The notes beneath the pieces are model-generated. The model made no database searches. It was not told the DNA's origin and saw only the letters and a program-made list of their open reading frames with translations. This document shows positions 8,020 to 16,702 of a stretch of 64,000 nucleotides of DNA, piece after piece. The translations under genes and the position numbers were made by a program. Positions within the stretch are counted from its first letter, which is position 1. Each line of letters begins with the position of its first letter. Source of the DNA: an uncultured Bacteroidales bacterium (GTDB lineage: Bacteria; Bacteroidota; Bacteroidia; Bacteroidales; F082); contig CAJOEP010000006.1 of the NCBI GenBank assembly GCA_905233445.1, forward strand, positions 1 through 64,000, given 5' to 3'.

Positions 8020-9354
8020 TTATCTTTTCAAAAGTTTTTCGCGCAATTCTTCATATCCCGGCTTGCCAAGAAGCGCGAACATATTCTTTTTATATGCCTC
8101 GACACCCGGCTGGTTGAACGGGTTGACCTCGAGCATATATCCGCTTAGCGCGCAGCCGATCTCAAAGAAATAGATGAGCTGGCCGAGCACGTTGGCATCG
8201 ATGCGAGGCACCGCGATGCGGATGTTAGGCACGCCGCCATCGACATGTGCCAGAATGGTTGCCTTCTCCGCTGTCTGGTTCACGTCGTTCAATCTGCGTC
8301 CCGCGATGTAGTTCATCTGGTCGAGGTTGGCGTCGTCTTGCGGAATCCTCACATCGTTAGCAGGGTTCTCAACGCTGATGACGGTCTCCATGAGGTTGCG
8401 CAAGCCTTCCTGGATGTACTGTCCCATCGAGTGCAAATCTGTTGTAAACGTGACACTTGCGGGGAAGATACCCTTGCCATCCTTGCCCTCGCTCTCACCA
8501 TAAAGCTGTTTCCACCACTCGCTGAAGTAGCAGAGACGCGGCTCGTAATTGACAAGTATCTCGTTGGTCTTGCCAGCATGGTACAATGCCTGACGAGCCA
8601 CTGCATATTGCGCTGCCACGTTGCCATCATTCTGATTATCAATGCAATACTTCTCCATGAGCTGTGCGCCCGCCACAAGTTTCTCGATATCAATGCCAGC
8701 TACTGCGATAGGCAGCAATCCAACAGGTGTAAGCACCGAATAACGTCCGCCGACATCGTCCGGCACCACGTAAGTCTTATATCCTTCGCTGTCCGACAAC
8801 ACTTTCAAAGCACCTTTAGCCTTGTCGGTTATAGCGACGATACGCGTTTTAGCCTCTTCCTTGCCGTATTTTTTCTCAATATGATTCTTCAAAATCCTGA
8901 ATGCCACAGCAGGCTCTGTTGTTGTTCCCGACTTCGATATCACTGTCATCGAATATTCTTTCTTGTCCAAAAGCTCAATAAGGTCGTGCATGTAATCCTC
9001 GCTCATGTTGTGACCTGCGTATATTATTTTCGGACTGCCTGTTTCAACAAGCTGCGCAAAATGGTTTGAAAGAGCCTCTATGACCGCCCTCGCACCAAGA
9101 TATGAGCCGCCGATGCCGACCACCACAAAAACCTCCGATTTTTTGCGAAGAGCCTCAGCCGTAGCCTTCACATCCTTAATAAAATCGGCAGTAATCGACG
9201 ATGGCAGATTGACCCACCCGAGAAAATCGTTGCCCGCTCCAGTGCGCGAATAGATTGTATCGAAAGTCGCAGCGACTTTCTTTTTATATGTATCTAATTG
9301 ATTTTCAGAGATAAAGCCCTTGATATGGCTTAATTCAACTTTAATGTCTGTCAT
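8020..9354 (-). CDS. pgi: Glucose-6-phosphate isomerase
   Basis: Interconverts glucose-6-phosphate and fructose-6-phosphate in glycolysis and gluconeogenesis. 444 residues fits the shorter, Bacillus-like type. The SIS-type sugar-phosphate site is visible in VVVGIGGSYLGARAVIEAL and VISKSGTTTEPAVAFR. The signature VGGRYSVLTPVGLLP and the C-terminal region NPFNQPGVEAYKKNMF are also present. A TTTG-N19-TATCTTTG promoter lies immediately upstream. Expected to be constitutive. Identification is firm. Confidence 0.97.
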   Translation of the reverse strand: MTDIKVELSHIKGFISENQLDTYKKKVAATFDTIYSRTGAGNDFLGWVNLPSSITADFIKDVKATAEALRKKSEVFVVVGIGGSYLGARAVIEALSNHFAQLVETGSPKIIYAGHNMSEDYMHDLIELLDKKEYSMTVISKSGTTTEPAVAFRILKNHIEKKYGKEEAKTRIVAITDKAKGALKVLSDSEGYKTYVVPDDVGGRYSVLTPVGLLPIAVAGIDIEKLVAGAQLMEKYCIDNQNDGNVAAQYAVARQALYHAGKTNEILVNYEPRLCYFSEWWKQLYGESEGKDGKGIFPASVTFTTDLHSMGQYIQEGLRNLMETVISVENPANDVRIPQDDANLDQMNYIAGRRLNDVNQTAEKATILAHVDGGVPNIRIAVPRIDANVLGQLIYFFEIGCALSGYMLEVNPFNQPGVEAYKKNMFALLGKPGYEELREKLLKR

Positions 9355-9378
9355 AATTTTTTATGTTTGAATAATCTA

Positions 9379-9409
9379 CAAAGATACAAATTTTTCTTTG
9401 TCTGACAAA
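9379..9409 (-). promoter_or_regulatory. pgi promoter
   Basis: Minus strand TTTG (9409-9406), 19-nt spacer, TATCTTTG (9386-9379). The expected start at about 9372 gives an 18-nt leader before the pgi ATG. Confidence 0.65.
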
Positions 9410-9419
9410 AAAATATATA

Positions 9420-9537
9420 AAAAAAGGAATCGCCTCTTGAGCGGAGGCGATTCCCAGAACCAAAAACCAAAATTTATGAAACCTTTTACGAACAATGTAA
9501 ACTCTCCGGATAGAGAGCTATGGATGTACATCGTTAC
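9420..9537 (-). ncRNA. Candidate small RNA upstream of pgi
   Basis: A minus-strand TATTTTTG box (9551-9544) is followed about 90 nt later by a strong intrinsic terminator: 11-bp stem GGAATCGCCTC/GAGGCGATTCC at 9454-9426, then a T run. The transcript would be about 118 nt, ending before the separate pgi promoter. Its 5' half can form ACGATGTA/TACATTGT around an inner CTCT/AGAG stem. No convincing reading frame is present. It matches no RNA family I recognise. Confidence 0.5.
9426..9454 (-). terminator. Intrinsic terminator of the candidate sRNA
   Basis: Perfect 11-bp GC-rich stem with a 7-nt loop. On the minus strand it is followed by TTTTTT. It separates the upstream leftward transcript from pgi. 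Confidence 0.75.
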
Positions 9538-9688
9538 GCACTGCAAAAATACAACTTTTTTTGATACAACTAAAAAAAAATTGTAAAATTTTTTTAAGAT
9601 TTCTTTCACAATTCTGAAATTTAAGTTAAAATACATTCATAATGAATGATTTAAAGTACTAAAATTTTTTTAAAAAAAGTCACTGTTA

Positions 9689-9696
9689 TAAATTTG
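9689..9696 (+). promoter_or_regulatory. -7 box for the response regulator
   Basis: TAAATTTG fits TAnnTTTG. The predicted leader to the ATG at 9758 is about 55 nt. No clear TTTG -33 element is seen. Confidence 0.35.
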
Positions 9697-9757
9697 TATC
9701 GGCAAAACCCAAAGACTGAATGAGACTCAACTATTCATTTACATTTTTATAACAATT

Positions 9758-10444
9758 ATGAACAACACCTTGAGGATTTTATTCGCGGAACGGGACAGGG
9801 ATTTAGCCTCCATTACAAAAAACTTCCTAATCTCGCGCGGATACTCCGTCGTTACTTGTTTCGACGGAGAGGAGGCTTTGCAGATTTTCAAAATGGAATC
9901 GATAGATATCGTGATTGTCGATATCAATATTCCGGGAATTAGAGGACACGATTTCGTTAAAGAAATCAAAAAACAAAATTGTGCCGTACCGGTCGTTTGT
10001 CTCGGCACCGACGCTCATCAACCTGAAATAATCAATGGATTCAAGGCAGGAGCGGAAGATTTCATCCAGTGTCCTTTCAGCATGGAAGAGTTGGGGTTGC
10101 GCATCGATATCATATGTAATAGAGCCGTGACGTTTGGAAAAAAGATGCAAAAATATTACTTTGGAGACTATATTTTAGACACCATGCACACTATGCTGAC
10201 CTTTAAAAACAAGGAGCTGCACCTTACTCCGACCGAGTTTGAATTGCTATGCCTTTTTTGTAATTTCAAAAACCGCGTCGTTGAAAGGTCTTACGCATTA
10301 CACCGCATATGGCATCTCGAGAATTTTTTCAACGCCCGCAACATGGATGTCTATGTCGGTCGGCTAAGGAAAATCCTGTGCCTCGACTCTGAAGTGCATA
10401 TCGACAACGTGCATGGTATCGGCTATAAACTAGTCGCCCCGTGA
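9758..10444 (+). CDS. OmpR-family response regulator with a degenerate receiver (RprY-like)
   Basis: 228 residues: receiver domain (about 5-120) and winged-helix DNA-binding domain (about 130-228, with LTPTEFELLCLFC and the C-terminal VHGIGYKLV). The phospho-acceptor Asp is present (VDINIPG, D55). Three other conserved receiver positions are altered: the second acidic pocket residue is Arg (E11-R12), the switch Thr position is Gly (CLGT), and the conserved Lys before Pro-Phe is Cys (IQCPF, C105). No histidine kinase is adjacent, so it is an orphan. From family knowledge these changes suggest phosphorylation-independent or weakly phosphorylated action. Targets are unknown. It converges with the neighbouring hydrolase 6 bp away. 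Confidence 0.85.
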   Translation: MNNTLRILFAERDRDLASITKNFLISRGYSVVTCFDGEEALQIFKMESIDIVIVDINIPGIRGHDFVKEIKKQNCAVPVVCLGTDAHQPEIINGFKAGAEDFIQCPFSMEELGLRIDIICNRAVTFGKKMQKYYFGDYILDTMHTMLTFKNKELHLTPTEFELLCLFCNFKNRVVERSYALHRIWHLENFFNARNMDVYVGRLRKILCLDSEVHIDNVHGIGYKLVAP

Positions 10445-10450
10445 TGGTCA

Positions 10451-11707
10451 TCAACGCTCTTTATACGATGAATATGGATATTTTACATTTTTCTCTATCT
10501 CGAGCAACGGTATATTGATAGAAGCTGGCGCCAATGCTAAAGTATTGTCTTTCAGCAACTTCCAAAACACATCCGAACTAGGTCCTTTGTCAGTATTAGT
10601 GAGGACTATCAGAGTCCGGTCGTTGTCTTTGTCGATGAGGAAGAACGAACGATAGGCCTTCCACCATCCCCAGTGATAATAACAGCCAGGATAGCGTCGC
10701 GAAATGCGCCATCCGAAGCCATAGTTGTCTTTGCGCTTGGCATATTTCGGGCTTCCGGGTTTGAACGCCTCGTCCTGAATGGAGTCGGGAACCAACAATC
10801 CGTAATCGACAGCCACCTTGAAAAGGTACATGTCATCGACGTCGGAAAACATTATTTTATCGCCTTTCACGCCGTTAAGATATTCGTTTTGCGCCTGACG
10901 CGGACGTTTCCGGCCGATATAATACCCCTGAACACAATTGCTGGGAAGATACAACGACACCAAAGTATCTGTCGGCATGTCGTAAATAAACGAGTGTGTC
11001 ATTCCGATGGTCTCGAACAGGTCCTCGCGCATGAAATCGACAAACGTCTTGCCAGAAACGCATTCAACGATGTTGGCCAGCAACGCGTAGTTAACATTAC
11101 AATAATGGAAACCGTTATTCGGCCTGAAATACGGGTCGGGATGGTATTTCACATAGTAATCAATCATGTCGTCGTTGGTGAACGGCTTGCGCTTGTCGGG
11201 CCAGTTGTTGTCGGCCAAAGTCTCGTACCGCGACAAGCCCGAACGATGCGTGAGAAGCATCCTCACAGTGATGCCGTCGTACGGAAACTCAGGGATATAA
11301 TTTTTTATATCTACATCATAATCAACGAGTCCGCGTGTCTTCAATATCATGATGGCCTCGGCGGTAAACATCTTCGACACCGAACTCAGCTGGAAGACAT
11401 CGTCAACGTGAAGCTCGCCTTTACGAGTGCGGAGATTGCTCACACCATACGATTTTTCGAGTATTATCCTGCCTTTTTCGGCAAACAGGACAGTCCCGTT
11501 AAAAGTGGTTTTTTTCTTCAAATTAGTGAAAACCTTGTCAACCTGTGCCTTTTTCTTGTCAAGAAGCGGCTTGTCGAGGTCAATAACAATCGAGTCAACA
11601 TTTACGATCGGCCATTTTTCGATTTCCTCAGGCGTAAAACTCTCTTTTTTCGACGTGCACGACATCAAAAACAAAGCCAATAATATAAATATGTGTCTCG
11701 TTTTCAT
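10451..11707 (-). CDS. Beta-lactamase-family serine hydrolase lipoprotein (S12)
   Basis: 418 residues. Lipoprotein signal LLALFLMSC at the N terminus. Class-C-like catalytic motifs are SVSK (about 108-111) and a Tyr motif in GFHYCNVNYAL. The fold is that of esterases, D-aminopeptidases and class C beta-lactamases, so the substrate cannot be named. The ATG at 11707 was chosen because the -7 box TATCTTTG (11736-11729) lies just upstream and would fall inside a longer reading frame, and because the lipobox then sits at the N terminus. Divergent from the DEAD-box helicase. Confidence 0.85.
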   Translation of the reverse strand: MKTRHIFILLALFLMSCTSKKESFTPEEIEKWPIVNVDSIVIDLDKPLLDKKKAQVDKVFTNLKKKTTFNGTVLFAEKGRIILEKSYGVSNLRTRKGELHVDDVFQLSSVSKMFTAEAIMILKTRGLVDYDVDIKNYIPEFPYDGITVRMLLTHRSGLSRYETLADNNWPDKRKPFTNDDMIDYYVKYHPDPYFRPNNGFHYCNVNYALLANIVECVSGKTFVDFMREDLFETIGMTHSFIYDMPTDTLVSLYLPSNCVQGYYIGRKRPRQAQNEYLNGVKGDKIMFSDVDDMYLFKVAVDYGLLVPDSIQDEAFKPGSPKYAKRKDNYGFGWRISRRYPGCYYHWGWWKAYRSFFLIDKDNDRTLIVLTNTDKGPSSDVFWKLLKDNTLALAPASINIPLLEIEKNVKYPYSSYKER

Positions 11708-11728
11708 CTTATTGCAAAAAATATCCCG

Positions 11729-11756
11729 CAAAGATAGCATATTTTTTGTAATTTTG
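11729..11756. promoter_or_regulatory. Divergent -7 boxes: S12 hydrolase and DEAD-box helicase
   Basis: The minus strand TATCTTTG is at 11736-11729 and the plus strand TAATTTTG at 11749-11756. The two opposed promoters lie within 28 bp, giving short leaders of about 15-20 nt to the ATGs at 11707 and 11775. Confidence 0.6.
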
Positions 11757-11774
11757 CAGTCTCAATTTCAATAT

Positions 11775-13616
11775 ATGTTTCAAGATTTCAATTTAAACCC
11801 CGCAATCCTAAGAGCCATCGAGGAATTGGGATTCAAGGAACCCATGCCGATACAGGCCGAGGTTTTGCCAGTATTATTGTCACAACGCACTGATTTAGTG
11901 GGTCTTGCACAGACAGGAACCGGCAAGACCGCCGCTTTCGGATTACCGCTTCTGCAAAACATCGACCCGAAGAGCCGCTGCGTCCAAGCTTTGATATTAT
12001 GCCCGACGCGTGAGCTCTGCATGCAGATCACGAAAGATCTGCTCAGCTACGCGAAATACATCCCCGAAATCATGATTGTACCAGTTTACGGTGGCGCGAG
12101 CATCGAGCAGCAGTTCAAGAGCCTCGCCAAGAAGCCGCAAATCATCGTGGCGACACCCGGCCGTCTGCAGGATATGATACGCCGCAACCGCATCGACTTC
12201 AGCAACGTGCAGTGGATGGTGCTCGACGAGGCCGACGAGATGCTCGACATGGGATTCCAGGAAGACGTTGACGCCATCTTGGAATATATGCCTGAAGAAA
12301 AGAACACCCTCCTGTTTTCGGCTACGATGCCCGCCGAAGTGGAGCAGATTCTCAACAAATACATGAAAGAGCCGGTGCGCATCAGCATCGGACAGAAGAA
12401 CTCGGGAACGGCCAACGTCCGCCACAACTACTATATGATTAAGGCGAGCGACCGTTACTTAGCCCTGAAACGCCTTATCGACTACTACCCTTCGATTTAC
12501 GGCATAGTTTTCTGCCGTACCAAACTCGAGACTCAGGAAGTGGCCGACAACCTCATCCACGACGGCTACAACGCCGCATCGCTGCATGGCGACCTCTCAC
12601 AAGCACAGCGCGACCTCGTGATGAACCATTTCCGCCAAGGCTTCATACAGATTCTGGTGGCTACCGACGTGGCAGCTAGAGGCTTGGATGTCAATAACTT
12701 AACTCATATCATCAATTACAATCTTCCTGACGACATCGACACCTACGTGCACCGTAGCGGACGTACAGGACGCGCCGACAAGACAGGCATTTGCATCAGC
12801 CTGGTGCATCAGAAGGAGAAACATAAAATCAAAGCCATCGAGAAACAGCTCGGTCGCCAGATGGAACGCGAACTCATCCCGACAGCGCAGCAGGTATGCG
12901 AGAAACAGCTGTTCCGCCACATCGACAACCTCGAGAAGGTCGATATCATGCGCGACGACATCGACGACTACCTGCCAGTGGTGTTCAAAAAACTCAGCTG
13001 GCTCACCCGCGAAGAACTCATCACACGCGTCGTGGCGTTGAATTTCAACAGGTTTTTGGATTATTACAAAGACGCCAAGGATTTGAACATCGATGAAAAT
13101 GCCGGCAAGGACAAAAAAGAGAAAAAAGAAAAGAAACAGCACGATGACTCGCATATGGTGCGACTGTTTTTCGGCCTCGGCAAGCGCGACCACATCAAAC
13201 CGAACTCGCTGATTGGCAGAATCAACGATGTTACAGGCACAAAAGACATCGAAATCGGACATATCGACCTGATGGAGAACTTTTCGTTTGTGGCTGTTGA
13301 CGGCTCAAAGGCGCAGTTTATCGTCGATTGCTTCGCCGACCCGACAAAAAACACCGAAGGAATCCGTGTCGAGATAACGACTGGCGAACCGAAGGACAAG
13401 AGCGACAAAAAGAAAAAAGAAGACAGGATTAACAAGATTGACAAGATAGATAGGGACGAGAAGAAGAAGTCTCGCGACAGTTTTCACGAGGAGCGTCGCC
13501 GTCGTGACCGCGAAGAGAAAAAGTCTTACAAAAAGGACAAGAAATCCTCAAAAAAGAAGAAATCTCGCGAGAAAGAAAGACCCGAAAAGAAATACGGAAA
13601 AAGAGCGAGATATTAG
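11775..13616 (+). CDS. DEAD-box ATP-dependent RNA helicase (DeaD/CsdA-like)
   Basis: 613 residues. Q-motif region FQDFNLNPAILRAIEELGF at the start, AQTGTGKT (about 45-52), PTRELC, DEAD (150-153), SAT (about 182-184) and HRSGRTGR (about 326-333) give a complete helicase core. A DbpA-type RNA-binding domain (VRLFFGLGKRD to VRVEITTG-like, about 455-535) follows, then a strongly charged Lys/Arg/Glu tail to the C terminus. Such enzymes act in ribosome assembly and RNA turnover, often in the cold. The frame is open far upstream, but the ATG at 11775 follows the TAATTTTG box and begins the Q-motif, so the longer start is rejected. Confidence 0.95.
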   Translation: MFQDFNLNPAILRAIEELGFKEPMPIQAEVLPVLLSQRTDLVGLAQTGTGKTAAFGLPLLQNIDPKSRCVQALILCPTRELCMQITKDLLSYAKYIPEIMIVPVYGGASIEQQFKSLAKKPQIIVATPGRLQDMIRRNRIDFSNVQWMVLDEADEMLDMGFQEDVDAILEYMPEEKNTLLFSATMPAEVEQILNKYMKEPVRISIGQKNSGTANVRHNYYMIKASDRYLALKRLIDYYPSIYGIVFCRTKLETQEVADNLIHDGYNAASLHGDLSQAQRDLVMNHFRQGFIQILVATDVAARGLDVNNLTHIINYNLPDDIDTYVHRSGRTGRADKTGICISLVHQKEKHKIKAIEKQLGRQMERELIPTAQQVCEKQLFRHIDNLEKVDIMRDDIDDYLPVVFKKLSWLTREELITRVVALNFNRFLDYYKDAKDLNIDENAGKDKKEKKEKKQHDDSHMVRLFFGLGKRDHIKPNSLIGRINDVTGTKDIEIGHIDLMENFSFVAVDGSKAQFIVDCFADPTKNTEGIRVEITTGEPKDKSDKKKKEDRINKIDKIDRDEKKKSRDSFHEERRRRDREEKKSYKKDKKSSKKKKSREKERPEKKYGKRARY

Positions 13617-13619
13617 TAG

Positions 13620-14019
13620 CTACGGCTCCATCACCACACGGAATCCCCTGTTGCCTTCACTGGAATCAGGACTGATACGGCCACGATACGACACTCGGCA
13701 GCACACCGCCCTGTCGTCCCAACTGCCGCCACGCAGAACACGATTCGAACCTGATTTCGCTCCGATTGGGTCTGTCTGACTCGTCTTGCTATAACTACCA
13801 GCCTCCACCTTTATCATATCAAAACTCACACCGTTAACGTTGAAACTTAGAGCTGCCGGTCCTGCGCTAATCTTTGTATTCTCAGTGTTTGTCTGATTGT
13901 TTTCTGTTTGTTTGTCCTTGACTGGATATACAGGAGTGCCTGAAGACTGGAACAATCGTGCGCCATTAATGATGCAGAAAACATAAGAATCAACGTAAAA
14001 AACAAAGATTTTTCATCAT
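13620..14019 (-). pseudogene. Remnant of a lipoprotein or secreted FGE/SUMF1-domain gene
   Basis: A broken gene. ATG codons at 14019/14014 begin a signal-peptide-like stretch, but the frame stops after eight or nine codons and the hydrophobic part continues in another frame. A third frame, open from about 13955, gives VSFDMIKVEAGSY, the usual N-terminal edge of a formylglycine-generating-enzyme-like domain. It then jumps directly to GSNRVLRGGSWDDRAVCCRVSYRGR and GNRGFRVV, the usual C-terminal edge. The roughly 150-200 residues normally between are missing. At least two frame changes plus an internal deletion are seen. GldK, a few kb away, carries the same domain, but this copy is not an obvious duplicate of it. 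Confidence 0.75.
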
Positions 14020-14083
14020 ATTATTACCATTTCTATCTGCAAAAATATAAAATTTCTCACAATTGTTCAAAAATAATAAAAAA

Positions 14084-14108
14084 TGGGGCGAAAAAAATTT
14101 TCGCCCCA
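14084..14108 (-). terminator. Terminator of the gld operon
   Basis: TGGGGCGAAAA/TTTTCGCCCCA stem of 11 bp with a 3-nt loop, followed on the minus strand by a T-rich run. It lies 36 nt after the gldN stop. Degenerate 7-bp ACTCTTT units occupy the space between. Confidence 0.85.
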
Positions 14109-14143
14109 CTCCTTACTCTTTACTCTTTAATCTGTACTCTAAA

Positions 14144-14998
14144 CTAGTACTCCCACATGTTCTGTTCGAACTCTATAATCTCTTTCTTGATGCGTTCCGA
14201 CTCCATCAAAGCGTCAATACCTGTGGCATAGTCGCTGATGCTGCGGTCGTAAACGTTTTCCTCCTTGTAGATGTAGCTGTCGAACTGACGTTTCCAGAAC
14301 AAGTCGTCGTATGAGAGACGTGCGGCCGAGTTGTTTCTGTTATAAACAGGAGCTTCGGCGAGCACTGTGCGGGTGTTTTCATCAAACGGAATCCAGAACA
14401 GCTCGTTAGGCATCTGCAACGAGTCGTTGACATCACGCATTGTAACCGGGCAAATAGCCTCGATGCGGACCATCATCTGGCTTCTGTGTGAATCGAAATA
14501 CCAGTCTTCCATGATGCGCAAACGTGTCACCGACTCAGGCTTGAACGAGATGCTGATGACCGTGTCGCCAATCTTGTTGCCATAGTCGTCGAACAGAGCC
14601 TGATGACGCTCAGAATTCAAACCAGCCATGAGTTTCGAATACGGTAACGGGTTATTGAGCTCGCCTGTCACTGTAACCTCATAGGCCTGACATCTGCCCT
14701 CCTTCAAGGCGTCCATGATGACATCGATGAATCTTCTCCAGTTCTGATGTGCATCCCTTGGATAATAAAATGGAAGGTTCATCTTCTGACGGAAGTCTAT
14801 TTCACGCCAGATTCTCTTTTTCCATAAAACATCAGCCTCACGGATTTCAGGATATGGAACGAATTTCTTCATTCCTGTTCCATTCTCAACATATAAACCG
14901 TCGTTATATGTATCTCCTGTTATTTGTGCCGAAGCCTTTGGAGCATCGATAAACAGGCAGAGCATTGAAACTGCGATTATTAAAACGATTTTTTTCAT
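14144..14998 (-). CDS. gldN: Type IX secretion system protein GldN/PorN
   Basis: 284 residues with a signal peptide ending near KASA. The sequence ADVLWKKRIWREIDFRQKMNLPFYYP is the characteristic GldN/PorN N-terminal core. Periplasmic partner of GldK, forming the large ring at the outer membrane of the T9SS. Last gene of porP-gldK-gldL-gldM-gldN, 1 nt after gldM and followed by a strong terminator. The gene order is canonical for the phylum. Somewhat shorter than the F. johnsoniae and P. gingivalis proteins, but both ends look intact. Confidence 0.95.
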   Translation of the reverse strand: MKKIVLIIAVSMLCLFIDAPKASAQITGDTYNDGLYVENGTGMKKFVPYPEIREADVLWKKRIWREIDFRQKMNLPFYYPRDAHQNWRRFIDVIMDALKEGRCQAYEVTVTGELNNPLPYSKLMAGLNSERHQALFDDYGNKIGDTVISISFKPESVTRLRIMEDWYFDSHRSQMMVRIEAICPVTMRDVNDSLQMPNELFWIPFDENTRTVLAEAPVYNRNNSAARLSYDDLFWKRQFDSYIYKEENVYDRSISDYATGIDALMESERIKKEIIEFEQNMWEY

Positions 14999-14999
14999 A

Positions 15000-16691
15000 T
15001 TACTTGATTTGTACGTTTATTGAACCCACATTTCTGATTTCGCCTTTCGGACTCTTTACGCAGATGTCCTGGAACTGGATTCTCTGTCCTGTCTGGGCGT
15101 TGCTGATGAGTTCTATTACCTCATTAGAGAACTTAGGTCCTTTGTTAATTTTATCAATGAATGTGCCTCTATATGTTGAAACTGTATAAGAGTCAATGGT
15201 ATAGTTGAAGTCTTTGAAGTCAAAGTCTTTCATCACAGCCATCACCTTGCCGATGCTGAGGAGGACTTCCTTATCGACCTTACCGCCGGTGATGTCGCCT
15301 ATTTTCACGACCGGATCCGGCACTTTCTTCACGCGGAATTCCTGATATCCCATGTCAACAAGCTTGCCGTTGCTTTCTTTTGCCGACACATGAACCTTCA
15401 CAAGTTTTGCACCTTTGTTCACCTCCACGAAATACTCTCCGCTGGCATTGCCCTTGGTGAATTTTCCGCCTTCAACATTGACCACGATGTCGTCGTTGCT
15501 GAAACCAGGCGATGACACTGAAATAGGGTTCTGAAGTTCTTCATACATCACCATCATGTTGATAGGAGCCACTGTCACTGATGGCGGAGCCACCTGGAAC
15601 TGCTCGTTGAAGTCGTAGAACGCCATCGTTCCGTCTGGACGAGGGATTTCGATGCGGCCCGCGTATTTGTGTACGCCGACTGTCGTTGCAGGGAAACTCA
15701 ACATGACTTTACCTTCCTTGCTGTTCAATGTCACAGGCTCGCCTTTGCCTTTGTTATAGTCGTCGGTGCCCATGATATATTTCACGTCGAAAGCCTTTGA
15801 AGTGTCAGCTGCCGCAATGAAAATCTCAGCCTCGTAGTTCTGTCCTTTGATGATGAAGTCGCTCTTCTGGATGACGCGTGCCTGCACCGACTCAAACTTG
15901 AAGTCTGACGAGCCGATTTGCTTGTACAAAGCGGTGATGGCATCGAATTCTGTTGTCTGAATCTCTCCCACAATCTTGTTCAAGATAGCGATTTCCGCCG
16001 TCAGGATGATATGCTCGAAGTTCTTGTTCTCCCAGCTAAGCTGCTGTCCGTCGTTGTCGGTATAGACAATCGGATTTCCGTTGTGGTCAACATCTGTGAG
16101 AAGTCCCACATATTTGTTGTAGTTTGAAAGACCGGCGTTTTCAACCGTGCTAATGATAAATGCGCGGTATTCCTGAATCTTGTTTTTCAAGATTGTGGCG
16201 TTACCGTTGTTAATCATGAAGTTGGTTGCAGCGTCGTATTTGTCCTTCGCACCAATGTTTTTGAGGTCAAACTCGTAGAAAACACGTGGGTTTTTCGGGT
16301 TTGTCTTCTCAATATTTCTGATAAGGCTTTTCTTCGTGTCCGAGATGTTGAAAAGTTCCTCTTCAGTTATGTTTTCTGTTTCAAGAACCAAAGGCAGCTT
16401 TATTTCTTTTTCGATATAGTTAATGATTTCGTTAGTCTTTACACGGATATCATTAGCTTTATCCCAATAAACGCGCGATTTCTCCGGTTCTTTGTTATAC
16501 TGTTGCTCGAAGATGTTGTAGTAATCCTCTATTTTACTCTCAACACTGGCATTTGTCTTTTCCAAACCGTCATTCACGATAGCGAAAGCATCGAGGATGT
16601 CGGCCGAAACGTTCAATGCCAACAGAGCTGTGAGGACGAGGTACATCATACCTATCATCTTCTGCCTTGGGGTTTCTTTTGCTGCTGCCAT
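15000..16691 (-). CDS. gldM: Type IX secretion / gliding motor protein GldM/PorM
   Basis: 563 residues. A single N-terminal membrane helix (MIGMMYLVLTALLALNVSADILDAF) follows a short cytoplasmic stretch AAAKETPRQK, then a long periplasmic part with the four-domain GldM arrangement. With GldL it forms the inner-membrane proton-driven motor that powers T9SS export and gliding, and it reaches the GldK/GldN ring through its periplasmic domains. The spacing to gldL is 11 nt. Length and start are as expected. Confidence 0.97.
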   Translation of the reverse strand: MAAAKETPRQKMIGMMYLVLTALLALNVSADILDAFAIVNDGLEKTNASVESKIEDYYNIFEQQYNKEPEKSRVYWDKANDIRVKTNEIINYIEKEIKLPLVLETENITEEELFNISDTKKSLIRNIEKTNPKNPRVFYEFDLKNIGAKDKYDAATNFMINNGNATILKNKIQEYRAFIISTVENAGLSNYNKYVGLLTDVDHNGNPIVYTDNDGQQLSWENKNFEHIILTAEIAILNKIVGEIQTTEFDAITALYKQIGSSDFKFESVQARVIQKSDFIIKGQNYEAEIFIAAADTSKAFDVKYIMGTDDYNKGKGEPVTLNSKEGKVMLSFPATTVGVHKYAGRIEIPRPDGTMAFYDFNEQFQVAPPSVTVAPINMMVMYEELQNPISVSSPGFSNDDIVVNVEGGKFTKGNASGEYFVEVNKGAKLVKVHVSAKESNGKLVDMGYQEFRVKKVPDPVVKIGDITGGKVDKEVLLSIGKVMAVMKDFDFKDFNYTIDSYTVSTYRGTFIDKINKGPKFSNEVIELISNAQTGQRIQFQDICVKSPKGEIRNVGSINVQIK

Positions 16692-16702
16692 TTCTTAAAA
16701 AC

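Noticed and set aside
8245-9069. 274-codon plus-strand open frame
   Set aside because: Antisense to pgi, with no recognisable domain and no promoter.
10673-11683. 336-codon plus-strand open frame
   Set aside because: Antisense to the S12 hydrolase lipoprotein, whose motifs are intact.
11427-11774. N-terminal extension of the DEAD-box helicase
   Set aside because: It would start inside the opposite hydrolase gene and run through the -7 box. The Q-motif begins right at the ATG at 11775.
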